A DNA stretch of 64,000 bases from Chitinispirillaceae bacterium (GTDB lineage Bacteria; Fibrobacterota; Chitinivibrionia; Chitinivibrionales; Chitinispirillaceae), in the NCBI GenBank assembly GCA_016929595.1, contig JAFGIN010000213.1, positions 1 to 64,000 of the forward strand, given 5' to 3'. The notes beneath the pieces are model-generated. The model did no database searches. It was not told the origin of the DNA and saw nothing but the letters and a program-made list of their open reading frames with translations. Made by a program: the position numbers and the translations under genes. Each line of letters starts with the position of its first letter. Position 1 is the first letter of the stretch. Positions 25,055 to 34,305 of the stretch are shown here, piece by piece.

Positions 25055-28000
25055 TTACCTTATCCGGTACAGTTGCACATTTTTGACAAACGATCCACTT
25101 TCAAATCGTAATATGTACACTCCGGATCCCACTTGAATCCCCCTATCAGATTTTCCATCCCAGGATATGGTATGCCTTCCTGATTGGATTGTCGATTTCA
25201 CGAGGGTCTTTACGACTCTTCCGGAAAGATCAAAAAGTTGTATCGAAACATCCTGCCCATTATCTCCTGTTCGCATACCATTTTCGGCCCATTGATACGG
25301 CAATACAAATTCCACAACAACGCGTCCTTTTGAAGGATTGGGATAGGGTGCTCTTATCATAAATTTTGCAGAATACAAGGACAGGGAAAGTGGATTTGCA
25401 GTTGCTGCCAGATACCCATACATTACCTTCGGGGATGAATCGACACTAAATACCGGATTGCTGCGAAGATTAACAATTGTTCCTTTGTATATCCAGTAAA
25501 TACCCAGATCTGATGGGCATTGATCGATTCCCGATACAGTAATAATTGACGGTCCACCGGGTGAATGTATTGCAACAGGCCATTCAACCTTTTCAACAGG
25601 TACCGCTTCCGATTCGATATACCTGTAGGATAGTTTTTTTAGTGATGCACTGCTTCCGCTACTGTCGTTTTTTAAAAAATAAAGATAATTTCCTCCAAAA
25701 GATTCAGGTGGTTCCGGAATTTCACCACCAAAGGAGAGCATGGATGCAGATGAGACCACTCCACAAACGTTTTCGGGATCTATCCCCGAACGGCTCTTAA
25801 GAGACAATAAAAGCTCCCATGCTGAATGAGCACTGCGTTTTGTAAGCTTTGACATAGAAGAGACATTGTTGTTGCCACTGTTAATCATAAACGCAGTGTC
25901 TATGTCGGTATAAACCCAGTAACCTTTCCATGGCTCCATAATTGAAACACGTTTATACCCTGATGAATCAGCAATCCACTCCCATAGTACATATTTTGAT
26001 GGAAGGGCAGGATTTACCTTGTGGGGAAAAGGTGATGCTATCTGGTTCCATCCATTACCACCTTTTAAAATTCTGCATTGTAATGTATCCTGTACTTGTA
26101 CAAGTCGTTGAGGTTCGTTTACCGAAACAGTAATGATTGTATCTTTCAGAGATTTCAGCCAGTACCCGTTCCCGGGGACCATTTTCGTTACAGCAGCATA
26201 GTGTGAGAGAAGTTTGTCTGCAGTTTTCTGGGGATCCCACTGATAAATTTTAACATTGGTGTTGGCGCTGAAATCAATGACTGACTGTCCCCAGGGACTG
26301 ATCATCATCCAACGATCGGCTTTCACCGGTATGGTATAATTAAACGTATTTGTAAGATAATCTCTTATTGGTTTTGATGCAGGCATGCGGACAGAACTCT
26401 CATTACCGTATTGATCCACAGCACAAACAGCGTATAGATATGGTTGTCCGGGTACAACTGTCGAATCTATAAAAAACAACTTTTCAGTAGAAAAGGTATC
26501 GAGTTCTTCCGGAATCTCGTTATTCTCTGAAGAGACAAGATCCCAGAGCGAATCTGAGTTAACATAAAACAATGAGGGATTCCCCGGAACACGATATATG
26601 CGATACCGTACAATACTGTCGGTACCGGGTGCTGCACTCCAGGTCAACTCCACTTTGTTAACTGACCGATTAAATATCGTCAGATTTGAAATACCGGTAA
26701 GCTCCTTTTTCTCTTCGTCCCCATCGTTATAAGAAATTCCATATCCGATTTCCAACACAGACAATTTTGATGAGTCATTATACAAGTAGTATTCCTGATC
26801 CCTGAACAAGGGGTCTGACACAACGATATCTCCGTTGATTTTGACAGCATCAGAACCTGCCTGGACTGGAGTTTGCCAGGCTGCACAATTTTCGAGCCAT
26901 ACATTGGATAATGTACCAGAAGTGCTTATCGGTAGTGTACTGCTCCCTCCAATAGAACCATAGTAGGAAAACAATGATTTATGAATACCAGAACCGGCAC
27001 TACAGTTTTTAAGTGGGAACAGCAGCTGCCGATCATATGTCCAGTCTGCACCTACCAGAGTTGAAGACGACTGCACACTCACCGCTATCGCCTGAAGCTT
27101 CGATGCTATGAATGTACAATGATCGATATTTACCTGAGCACCTTTTTCCAGAAATGGATTCCCCGGAAGTGCAGATGCAAGCGCACTGCTGTCGGGAATC
27201 ACTTTTACTGCTTTTATGGTTTTTGAAAACAGGCACCGGTCTATATGTACATTTGTCTGAGCTAGAACGCCTGTTGAAGCATTAGTTATTTTGAACCCAC
27301 TTATCTCAATCCACCCGTCATAACCGGACTGGGTTGTAAATGGTATGGTAACTGCGGTTCCCCCTGATGCATCAATTACCGGAGGATAACCATTGTTCCA
27401 GTCACCATGCAGGTTCAGTTTCTTTCCTTTGAGGTTTATCTGTTCAGGATACAAACCTGATGCTACGGTAATGTAATCATTGTCCCCGGCTACATCAATT
27501 GCACGCTGAATTGAGGTATAGTTCTGACCTGGTCCCACCCTGATCTCTTTTGAAAGCAGTTTGTAAAATGAATTATCGAGGGTTATGGATTTTACAGCTG
27601 ACCGTAACCCCATTGATGGTATTTCTATATAATACTCAAATGTCTTTAATGAATCCGCTTTACTCCAATTCCAATCATTCAGGTAAGTTTCCCTGGCGCT
27701 TCTTGAAAGATGTCGCACATAACTTCCACCAACAGCACGTTTAAAGAGCACGACGCTGTCTGATTCGTTAATGTTACCGGTATCTGCAAGTCCCCATTCA
27801 ATAGATATCCCCCACCTTGAACCGGAAACATCGATCCATAAATCGCCCTTTGCTACCAATTTCTGACGCAGATCGTAACGTTGGATATCGGAACGAACGA
27901 TCATCGAAGCGTTGCATCCTGTTACACAATATTCATTCCATCCATTCAAAATTCTATTGTCAACATATTCATAGATTGTCACTCCAGAGCTTGATGGAAC

Positions 28001-31000
28001 TGTTGCAAGTAGTTGTTTCGCAGTTGTATTACTTCTTGTATAAACAAAAAAGGTGTCTAACTGTACTGTTGACGGAACAACCCATTTTATTTTGACTGCA
28101 CCGTTTGAATCTAACGGCTGAAGAAGTGTAATATACTGACTCATGTCAAAACTACTTCCATCCGGCGTTTTTGAAATTTGTAATTGTAACTTTCCGGTGG
28201 TAATGTTTAATACTGTTGGCTCAGCTGGATAAGTGGTATTTTTACCAATAGCAGACCAGTATTGATCAGGATACCCATCTGCCCACAATTCGTAAATATA
28301 GTTCTCACCATTAATCAGTCCGGGGACTTCAAATGTGCCATTACCAGGAAGGTGGGATGATGCTACCCACAACAGTGTTGTACCATCTTTTTTATACACA
28401 TTTACATGGTAATTATTTACATTTACATTCGTCGCACTATCTGGAAGCAACACACCAAAAACAGAAACTCCCTCTCGTAATTCAAGAACGTTATTCCTGC
28501 TGGTATCTCCTGCGGTAATGGTAATTGTTGATGCAGATGAGTAAGATGTATCTCCGTTCAGAAATGTATACGCCAGATTCCTTTTATAGTCGGTACTTGT
28601 CTGTTCAGATGAGTTCATCCAGCTTACGGGATTGGGGGCAAAAGCTACTTTGTAAATTCCTGGTGGACATACTGATGAAACAAACCCTTTCGTTGTGTTA
28701 TCAGAAGAATTACTTGAAAACTGAACGCCGGTACGATACACAGGATACAACAGTGTTCCGTTTTTATTAACATTTGGGAACAGTACAATTTCTCCATGTC
28801 CGCGCCAGAGTAACGTATCTGTCAGCTTAATATTCTTTAGGGCTATCAAACCCTGCACCAATCCCCCTCTTACCAACCGAATGGGATCCAGCACAGTTGT
28901 CTGTCCTTCAGTAATTTGAACAACCTTTTTTGAATTTCCTGATTCGATAAACAGATCACTACTGACAAAATAATTATATTCACCGGACGGCAGACCAACG
29001 ATCTCCCATGAACCATCAGAACGACTTTTAACTTCAAAATGTCTTCCGTTAACTACATTTTCGTGTATATTTATACGCGCCCCTTCGATTACACTTTCTG
29101 TCGAACTGTCAATAATTGTACCTTTGAGAATTCCGCCTGTTCGCAATGAAAATGTTATTCCGGTAAGACTGGCGTTATCGACGCTTAAAGGAGATGCATT
29201 ATTTGGATAATCTGCACTTTTATAAAATTGTGACACATAGTTCAGAGTATCTGCAACAGCTGCGGCCAGATAATTTCCTGATGGAAATCCGGTTATCAGG
29301 TAATTTCCGGTGCTGTCAGTTATGGTTACAAAATTAGACCATAGATGCAGCGGTGAAAAGCCATTGAGGAAAGTACCGTTATCCTCAACCAGAAGTACCC
29401 TTGCACCAGTTATCGGACCGCTACTGCTTTTTACTATTCCACTTATCTGATTTTTTAACGTATTTGCATCCTGATATACTGATGGATTCAGTGTCACTTT
29501 CATATCAGCTACCATCGTTGTCATTGTCGGAACTGAGAAATAATTGATCGTCGAGATACCTGATGTGAGTATGCTGCCAGATGGTACCCAATACTGAGGT
29601 GGATACCCCGGCGCATCAACTCTTAAGTACATTAGTTCATTCTGTACCCGAAACGGCTTGAATTCCCCCAGAGAATCGGTAATGGTACTGGATATCACAA
29701 CTCCACTTTTCTCGAAAATCATGACAGAAACGCCATTAAGTACTCCAGCAGAATCTCTTACCGATCCACTAACGTAACCGTAATTTACAGTCAACATATC
29801 AATGAAGCTTCTCTTCAGACTTGTCTGAACCATAAGTGTTTCATTTTTACCAAGCATGAACTGATACGAGTCCTGCGCCGTATTACCATTCGGGTTGTAA
29901 AATTGATACGGATAACCGGGTATACTGAAACCAAGTCCGTATAACCCCTCTGCAACAGGGGGACTCACATACATTCCTGTTGCGCTGTCAATCATAATAG
30001 TTGTATAGTGTTGTGAAGGAATCGCTACCAGAGCTGCTTTTCCATATGTTTTTTCAACGGTTCCCTCAGGCGAATACGCTATTATTTTAACTACGGATCC
30101 TGGTAAATTATTTAATGGTATTGCAGTCACAAAAATTTTCATAGTATCCATTGTAGCTATCGGTGATGGCCAAACCGGATCGTCCGGGTAAAGAACAGTG
30201 CATCCTCTCTGTCGTGAGTACCACTGGGAAGGATAATTTTCGTCTTGAATTTTTAAATAATAGTTTTCACTCAGGATACCATCGAAACTGAAATCACCTG
30301 CATCACTTGTAGTATCCCTGTAAAGAACTGAAAGCGTATCTTTTATCCGATACAACGATATCACTAATCCAGATGCAGGAAGTGATGTTTCATTATAACA
30401 TTTTCCCCTGATCTGACCATTTCCTGCCGGCAGCATAGTCATCATTACAGAAATTGTCTTCTGTTCATTTAATGCGACCGGAAAAAAATAATCGGCGTAC
30501 GAACTGTTCCAGAGGGTATCGTAATACTGGCGGGGATACGGAGATGCATTGACACATACGGTATACTGTCCGGGCTGAATATTTGCAAAACTGACAGTAT
30601 TTCCGGTATCATTATAAATGTAGCCAACTTGTCTCATGTCAGAACAAAGCAGTTCTACACCCGTATTCTTTAAAATCTTCCCTGATGAATCCACAACCTG
30701 AACAAGCACGGAACTTGTCGGAGGATTATCTGTTGGAGTCATAGTGACGGAAACCTTCAATGTATCATACTGCATTGCTGGTCCGATCCATAGTGTATAT
30801 TGTGCATAACGTGTATTTTCTGAAGATGCAAACCACTGTTCAGGAATGGAATCATACGCTGGAATTTTCAGTTTATATTCTCCATCAGCAATACTGTCAA
30901 CCCTGAATATACCTTTGGTATCAGCATCAACTCGTTTGATAAGTGTATCCATTTTTGCAGAATAAAATTCGAGACTGATATTTGGTTGCGGTTGATAAAG

Positions 31001-31153
31001 ATCGTTCGTGATTTTTCCTGTCAATGATACAGCAAAGGTAGTATTCAGAAAAAAAACAGTTATTAACGTTATAAATACCGGAATGAAAGAAGGTATTCGA
31101 ATCTGTCCCTTCCGTCTTTGGTCATACTGCACTATCAATGAAGTCAAACTCAT
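25055..31153 (-). CDS. Giant multidomain surface protein with FlgD/T9SS-like C-terminus
   Basis: This is a protein of about 2,032 residues. I use the ATG at 31153 because AGGAGA stands 5 bp before it; a frame extension to 31243 has no such site. The signal segment is IPSFIPVFITLITVFFLNTTFA. Then come seven or more carboxypeptidase-regulatory-like beta units (about 45-1,080). Each ends in a Y-P-x-Q-aromatic-aromatic signature (for example YPRQYY, YPSQWY, YPPQYW, YPDQYW). An FN3-like pair follows, then a right-handed beta-helix (about 1,270-1,450, IQRAIDVAGDNDYITVASG) and another FN3 (about 1,510-1,610). The C-terminus (YPNPSKGRVVVEF, then GIQVGSGVYIL) is a FlgD-like Ig fold of the T9SS type A sort. 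It probably displays binding domains on the cell surface. A CRP-like site lies upstream. It is convergent with the C25 gene. Confidence 0.85.
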   Translation of the reverse strand: MSLTSLIVQYDQRRKGQIRIPSFIPVFITLITVFFLNTTFAVSLTGKITNDLYQPQPNISLEFYSAKMDTLIKRVDADTKGIFRVDSIADGEYKLKIPAYDSIPEQWFASSENTRYAQYTLWIGPAMQYDTLKVSVTMTPTDNPPTSSVLVQVVDSSGKILKNTGVELLCSDMRQVGYIYNDTGNTVSFANIQPGQYTVCVNASPYPRQYYDTLWNSSYADYFFPVALNEQKTISVMMTMLPAGNGQIRGKCYNETSLPASGLVISLYRIKDTLSVLYRDTTSDAGDFSFDGILSENYYLKIQDENYPSQWYSRQRGCTVLYPDDPVWPSPIATMDTMKIFVTAIPLNNLPGSVVKIIAYSPEGTVEKTYGKAALVAIPSQHYTTIMIDSATGMYVSPPVAEGLYGLGFSIPGYPYQFYNPNGNTAQDSYQFMLGKNETLMVQTSLKRSFIDMLTVNYGYVSGSVRDSAGVLNGVSVMIFEKSGVVISSTITDSLGEFKPFRVQNELMYLRVDAPGYPPQYWVPSGSILTSGISTINYFSVPTMTTMVADMKVTLNPSVYQDANTLKNQISGIVKSSSGPITGARVLLVEDNGTFLNGFSPLHLWSNFVTITDSTGNYLITGFPSGNYLAAAVADTLNYVSQFYKSADYPNNASPLSVDNASLTGITFSLRTGGILKGTIIDSSTESVIEGARINIHENVVNGRHFEVKSRSDGSWEIVGLPSGEYNYFVSSDLFIESGNSKKVVQITEGQTTVLDPIRLVRGGLVQGLIALKNIKLTDTLLWRGHGEIVLFPNVNKNGTLLYPVYRTGVQFSSNSSDNTTKGFVSSVCPPGIYKVAFAPNPVSWMNSSEQTSTDYKRNLAYTFLNGDTSYSSASTITITAGDTSRNNVLELREGVSVFGVLLPDSATNVNVNNYHVNVYKKDGTTLLWVASSHLPGNGTFEVPGLINGENYIYELWADGYPDQYWSAIGKNTTYPAEPTVLNITTGKLQLQISKTPDGSSFDMSQYITLLQPLDSNGAVKIKWVVPSTVQLDTFFVYTRSNTTAKQLLATVPSSSGVTIYEYVDNRILNGWNEYCVTGCNASMIVRSDIQRYDLRQKLVAKGDLWIDVSGSRWGISIEWGLADTGNINESDSVVLFKRAVGGSYVRHLSRSARETYLNDWNWSKADSLKTFEYYIEIPSMGLRSAVKSITLDNSFYKLLSKEIRVGPGQNYTSIQRAIDVAGDNDYITVASGLYPEQINLKGKKLNLHGDWNNGYPPVIDASGGTAVTIPFTTQSGYDGWIEISGFKITNASTGVLAQTNVHIDRCLFSKTIKAVKVIPDSSALASALPGNPFLEKGAQVNIDHCTFIASKLQAIAVSVQSSSTLVGADWTYDRQLLFPLKNCSAGSGIHKSLFSYYGSIGGSSTLPISTSGTLSNVWLENCAAWQTPVQAGSDAVKINGDIVVSDPLFRDQEYYLYNDSSKLSVLEIGYGISYNDGDEEKKELTGISNLTIFNRSVNKVELTWSAAPGTDSIVRYRIYRVPGNPSLFYVNSDSLWDLVSSENNEIPEELDTFSTEKLFFIDSTVVPGQPYLYAVCAVDQYGNESSVRMPASKPIRDYLTNTFNYTIPVKADRWMMISPWGQSVIDFSANTNVKIYQWDPQKTADKLLSHYAAVTKMVPGNGYWLKSLKDTIITVSVNEPQRLVQVQDTLQCRILKGGNGWNQIASPFPHKVNPALPSKYVLWEWIADSSGYKRVSIMEPWKGYWVYTDIDTAFMINSGNNNVSSMSKLTKRSAHSAWELLLSLKSRSGIDPENVCGVVSSASMLSFGGEIPEPPESFGGNYLYFLKNDSSGSSASLKKLSYRYIESEAVPVEKVEWPVAIHSPGGPSIITVSGIDQCPSDLGIYWIYKGTIVNLRSNPVFSVDSSPKVMYGYLAATANPLSLSLYSAKFMIRAPYPNPSKGRVVVEFVLPYQWAENGMRTGDNGQDVSIQLFDLSGRVVKTLVKSTIQSGRHTISWDGKSDRGIQVGSGVYILRFESGSFVKNVQLYRIR

Positions 31154-31244
31154 TACAATCTCCTGTACAATGAGGCATATCAAAGTTTTTTTACGTTTAA
31201 AGGTTTTTATCTGATAAATTGTACACTCAGATCGAATATCCATC

Positions 31245-31260
31245 TGTGATCATGATCACA
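31245..31260. promoter_or_regulatory. Perfect CRP/FNR-type palindrome
   Basis: TGTGATCATGATCACA fits TGTGA-N6-TCACA with no mismatch. It lies between the giant surface-protein gene (start 31153, minus) and trxB (start 31428, plus), about 92 and 168 bp from the two start codons. Confidence 0.6.
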
Positions 31261-31427
31261 TTTTCCAGAAAAGGATATCTTTTTTTTAAAATTGAAACCT
31301 ATTATGATATTGAATAGATTCGTGGATTTTACCATTTTATGATGATGAGTATATTATACAATGAATAGTCACTCATGACAATCTGATGAAACGCCGTAAA
31401 GTACTAATTGTATGTAATGGAGGAATT

Positions 31428-32363
31428 ATGACAGAAAAAGTAATCATTATCGGTTCGGGTCCTGCTGGTTTGACTGCAGCGATCTATATAGCTCGTTCTA
31501 ATCTTCAACCATTGCTCTTTGAAGGGTTCCAGAGCGGTGGAATACCAGGGGGACAATTGATGATTACCAACGAGGTCGAAAATTTCCCCGGTTTCCCGGA
31601 AGGTATTCTCGGACCACAACTTATGGCTAACATGCGTGAACAGGCGATAAAACATGGTACCAGAATGGTTATGGAAGATATTGCCAATACGGACTTTTCC
31701 AGCCGCCCTTTTAAAATTACTACAACATCCGGTGAAGTATATGAGGCTGATTCCATTATAATTGCATCGGGTGCAACTGCCCGAAGATTACCGCTGGATT
31801 CCGAAAAAAGGCTCTGGGGTCGGGGTATTTCTGCCTGCGCAACCTGTGATGGTGCCCTGCCAGTATTCAGAAATAAAGAATTGGCGGTGCTTGGAGGTGG
31901 GGACACCGCAGTTGAGGAAGCTGTACACCTGACTCAATTCGCATCTAAAGTGTATCTGATCCATCGGCGGGACGAACTGCGTGCAAGCAAAATTATGCAG
32001 AAAAGAGCATTGGAACATCCAAAAATCGAAATTCTCTGGAATAAGACTGTAGAAGAGTTTCTTGGCGAGCTGAAAGTGGAAGCGCTCAGCCTTCGTGATG
32101 TAACAACCGGAGAATTATCCCGGCTACCGATAGCTGGTGTTTTTGAAGCGATCGGCCATGTCCCCAATGTTTCATTTCTCAAAGGACAGATAACCACCGA
32201 TGAACTGGGGTATATTAAAACAATTCCCGGCACTCCCCGGACCAATATTGATGGAGTCTTTGCTGCAGGCGACGTTCAGGATCATACGTATCGTCAGGCG
32301 ATTTCTGCTGCCGGCAGTGGTTGCATGGCTGCAATCGAAGTCGAGCGATGGCTTCAGAAATAG
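31428..32363 (+). CDS. trxB: Thioredoxin reductase
   Basis: This is a 311-residue flavoprotein. It has GSGPAGLTAAIYIAR for FAD binding, the redox pair C137-A-T-C140 in CATCDG, GGGDTAVEEA for NADPH binding, and GVFAAGDVQDHTYRQAISAAGSG for the second FAD contact. It reduces thioredoxin with NADPH in the cytoplasm. GGAGG stands 6 bp before ATG 31428; an in-frame ATG at 31386 would add 14 unrelated residues. The family's length is about 310-320, so it is complete. It is divergent from the surface-protein gene, with a CRP-type palindrome in between. No thioredoxin gene is nearby. Confidence in function is high. Confidence 0.95.
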   Translation: MTEKVIIIGSGPAGLTAAIYIARSNLQPLLFEGFQSGGIPGGQLMITNEVENFPGFPEGILGPQLMANMREQAIKHGTRMVMEDIANTDFSSRPFKITTTSGEVYEADSIIIASGATARRLPLDSEKRLWGRGISACATCDGALPVFRNKELAVLGGGDTAVEEAVHLTQFASKVYLIHRRDELRASKIMQKRALEHPKIEILWNKTVEEFLGELKVEALSLRDVTTGELSRLPIAGVFEAIGHVPNVSFLKGQITTDELGYIKTIPGTPRTNIDGVFAAGDVQDHTYRQAISAAGSGCMAAIEVERWLQK

Positions 32364-32479
32364 TGGTTAAAATTCGTTTTGGAAGAAATTTTGCCAGAAA
32401 TTGATTGACACATCCTGACCTAAATTAATTTCACAGGTTCTTCTGGAACAGGTATTGCTTGAGAAATGGCAGTTATAAA

Positions 32480-32493
32480 AATATTGTTTAAAC
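32480..32493. promoter_or_regulatory. 14-bp palindrome upstream of the nuclease gene
   Basis: ATTGTTTAAACAAT is a perfect palindrome 35 bp before the ATG of the RecB-like gene, followed by TTGAACAA, which repeats one half. It could be an operator or chance in AT-rich DNA. Confidence 0.3.
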
Positions 32494-32528
32494 AATTTGA
32501 ACAAATAAATGAAAGCTAATCTGAATTA

Positions 32529-33470
32529 ATGGAACTTAAATACGAAAAATACCCGTTTACTCCCATATTAGGCTGGTCAATTTCCCGGTTCGAAGAATTC
32601 GACAAATGCAAACGGCGATACTTTTACTCCTACTACCCGAAATTCGTACCGGATATACCTTCATATAAGGTACAACAGCTCAAAGGTTTGACTACCGTTG
32701 CGCTCGAAACGGGAAATGTTATTCATGATATTCTGGAGGCATTTCTGCGACGGATGCAAAAAAGTAAATCCGATATCGATGAGCAGCGTTTTTTCTCTTA
32801 TGCCCGTGCACTTGTCGATCGGTATTTTTCAGAAAAAACATTTCTCGAAGTCTATTACAAGTATACGGATTCAATCGAAAAAAATGCCGTTTATTCAAAA
32901 GTCCAGACCTGCCTCGAAAACTTTCTGGGTAGTCCCTGCTACAGCTGGATTTATATGTCTGCACTCAGAAATCGGGAGAACTGGATGATTGAACCACAAG
33001 GATACGGCGAAACCAGGCTTAACGGGCTTAAAGCATACTGCAAGATGGATTTTCTCATCCCGGTAGAAAACAATGTATACATTCTTGACTGGAAAACTGG
33101 GCAGAAAGATCCATTTAAACATCGCAGCCAGCTTCTTGGCTATGCTGCAGCGGCTCATCACAATTTTAATATTCCATGGAATACTATCTTTCCAAAAATC
33201 ATTTACCTGTCACCTAAGTACGATGAGTTTGAGATTGAAATAAAAGAAAATGATCTAAAAAGTTTTTTTGATACGATCAAAGCCCAGACAGAACAGATGC
33301 AACAGTTTTGCAGTTCAGTTGAAGAGAACCGGCCACATCCAATTGATTCTTTTCCAAAGACTCCCTCACCGGGTATGTGCCGTCAATGCAAATACCAGGA
33401 GCTCTGCTTTCCTCAGGGCATAACAGCCACATCAGAAAATGAACACGCATCAGTCTCTGTGGACTGGTAA
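32529..33470 (+). CDS. PD-(D/E)XK nuclease of the RecB/Cas4-like group with 4Fe-4S cysteines
   Basis: This 313-residue protein shows the nuclease core: GNVIHDILEAFL (the His motif, about 62-73) and YILDWKTGQKD (D187 and K189). Four cysteines are set as in AddB/Cas4: C27 in FDKCKRRY near the N-terminus, then C284-x2-C287-x5-C293 near the end, predicted to hold an Fe-S cluster. Such enzymes trim DNA ends in repair or CRISPR adaptation. There is no CRISPR array, cas gene or AddA/RecB helicase here, so this is probably a solitary repair nuclease. There is no clear ribosome site before the ATG. The C-terminal 20 residues are Ser/Thr-rich. The fold is well supported. Confidence 0.8.
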   Translation: MELKYEKYPFTPILGWSISRFEEFDKCKRRYFYSYYPKFVPDIPSYKVQQLKGLTTVALETGNVIHDILEAFLRRMQKSKSDIDEQRFFSYARALVDRYFSEKTFLEVYYKYTDSIEKNAVYSKVQTCLENFLGSPCYSWIYMSALRNRENWMIEPQGYGETRLNGLKAYCKMDFLIPVENNVYILDWKTGQKDPFKHRSQLLGYAAAAHHNFNIPWNTIFPKIIYLSPKYDEFEIEIKENDLKSFFDTIKAQTEQMQQFCSSVEENRPHPIDSFPKTPSPGMCRQCKYQELCFPQGITATSENEHASVSVDW

Positions 33471-33703
33471 TACCGGTATGATCGGAATTTATAGTTTTTA
33501 AAATCAATCTCATATGCAGGCTTTACCTGCAGTTTTCCCTTTTATTCTCTAGTTTCCCGACTTTGTATTTTCTATAAAATTTTTCTTCCTTTTTCAATTT
33601 CATTAATTGTACAATTCAAAATACCTGAACAAATAATTCGGGTTAAGCAATTACGTTAATCAATTTCAATATTCTTTTAAAGCATTAAAGGAGCTTACAA
33701 CAG

Positions 33704-34006
33704 ATGAAATCAACAGCACTCGAAATCGCCACCAGATGCACTAATGATTATAGTGCAATCGACTCGTTCATCAACTTTCTGGATATAAAAACCGGCGTTT
33801 TAACACGTAAGAGCGACCTGATAACCATCCTTCATCAGGCACAGCGCATTTATGGGTACCTGCCACTGGACGTTCAGGAACACATCGCAGAAAAACTCGA
33901 TCTCGACCTCAATGATATCACCAGCATCATCCACTTTTACAGTTTTTTTAATACTGAACCTCAGCCTCAACGATACACAACATTTACATCAGTTGTTTTC
34001 TCCTGA
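33704..34006 (+). pseudogene. Truncated NuoE/HndA-like 2Fe-2S subunit
   Basis: This 100-residue frame matches the N-terminal helical half of NuoE/HndA (24-kDa) proteins: DLITILHQAQRIYGYLPLDVQEHIAEKLDLDLNDI, broken here for length, then IIHFYSFFNTEP, the segment just before the thioredoxin fold. The frame ends where the first CxxxxC of the 2Fe-2S site should begin, so none of the four cluster cysteines is present. AGGAG stands 10 bp before the ATG, so it may still be translated. A run of ten C residues begins 29 bp after the stop. It is either a decayed hydrogenase/dehydrogenase subunit or a stand-alone helical domain; the absence of partner genes favours decay. Confidence 0.6.
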
Positions 34007-34305
34007 ACGGAGAAAAGATCAGAAACCTATGATCACCCCCCCCCCGGTAAGTATAATTCTATTTATACCACTACCCCGGAGTGATCAACAGGGTTGATGA
34101 TTGTTTACCCGCTTCGTTTCGAATTCAATCAATGTTTTTACCACCGTTGAATCAATATAGCAAATTATCCTGATTATCACTCTTTAACAATAAACTTCAA
34201 TCCCGATTTGTATCTCTGTATAATGATGGAGTATATTTTTCAGTCTGAATCAGGGACTTATAAAACAACATTTTCTTACAGAATCGTAATTTCACATTTC
34301 TGCAG
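34007..34305. other. Intergenic region with C10 tract
   Basis: A run of ten C lies at 34035-34044. I see no gene. The promoter for the outer-membrane protein gene should be in the right half. Confidence 0.35.

Noticed and set aside
34035-34044. C10 tract as a phase-variation switch for the NuoE-like ORF
   Set aside because: The ORF stops before the tract, so slippage would not alter its frame.
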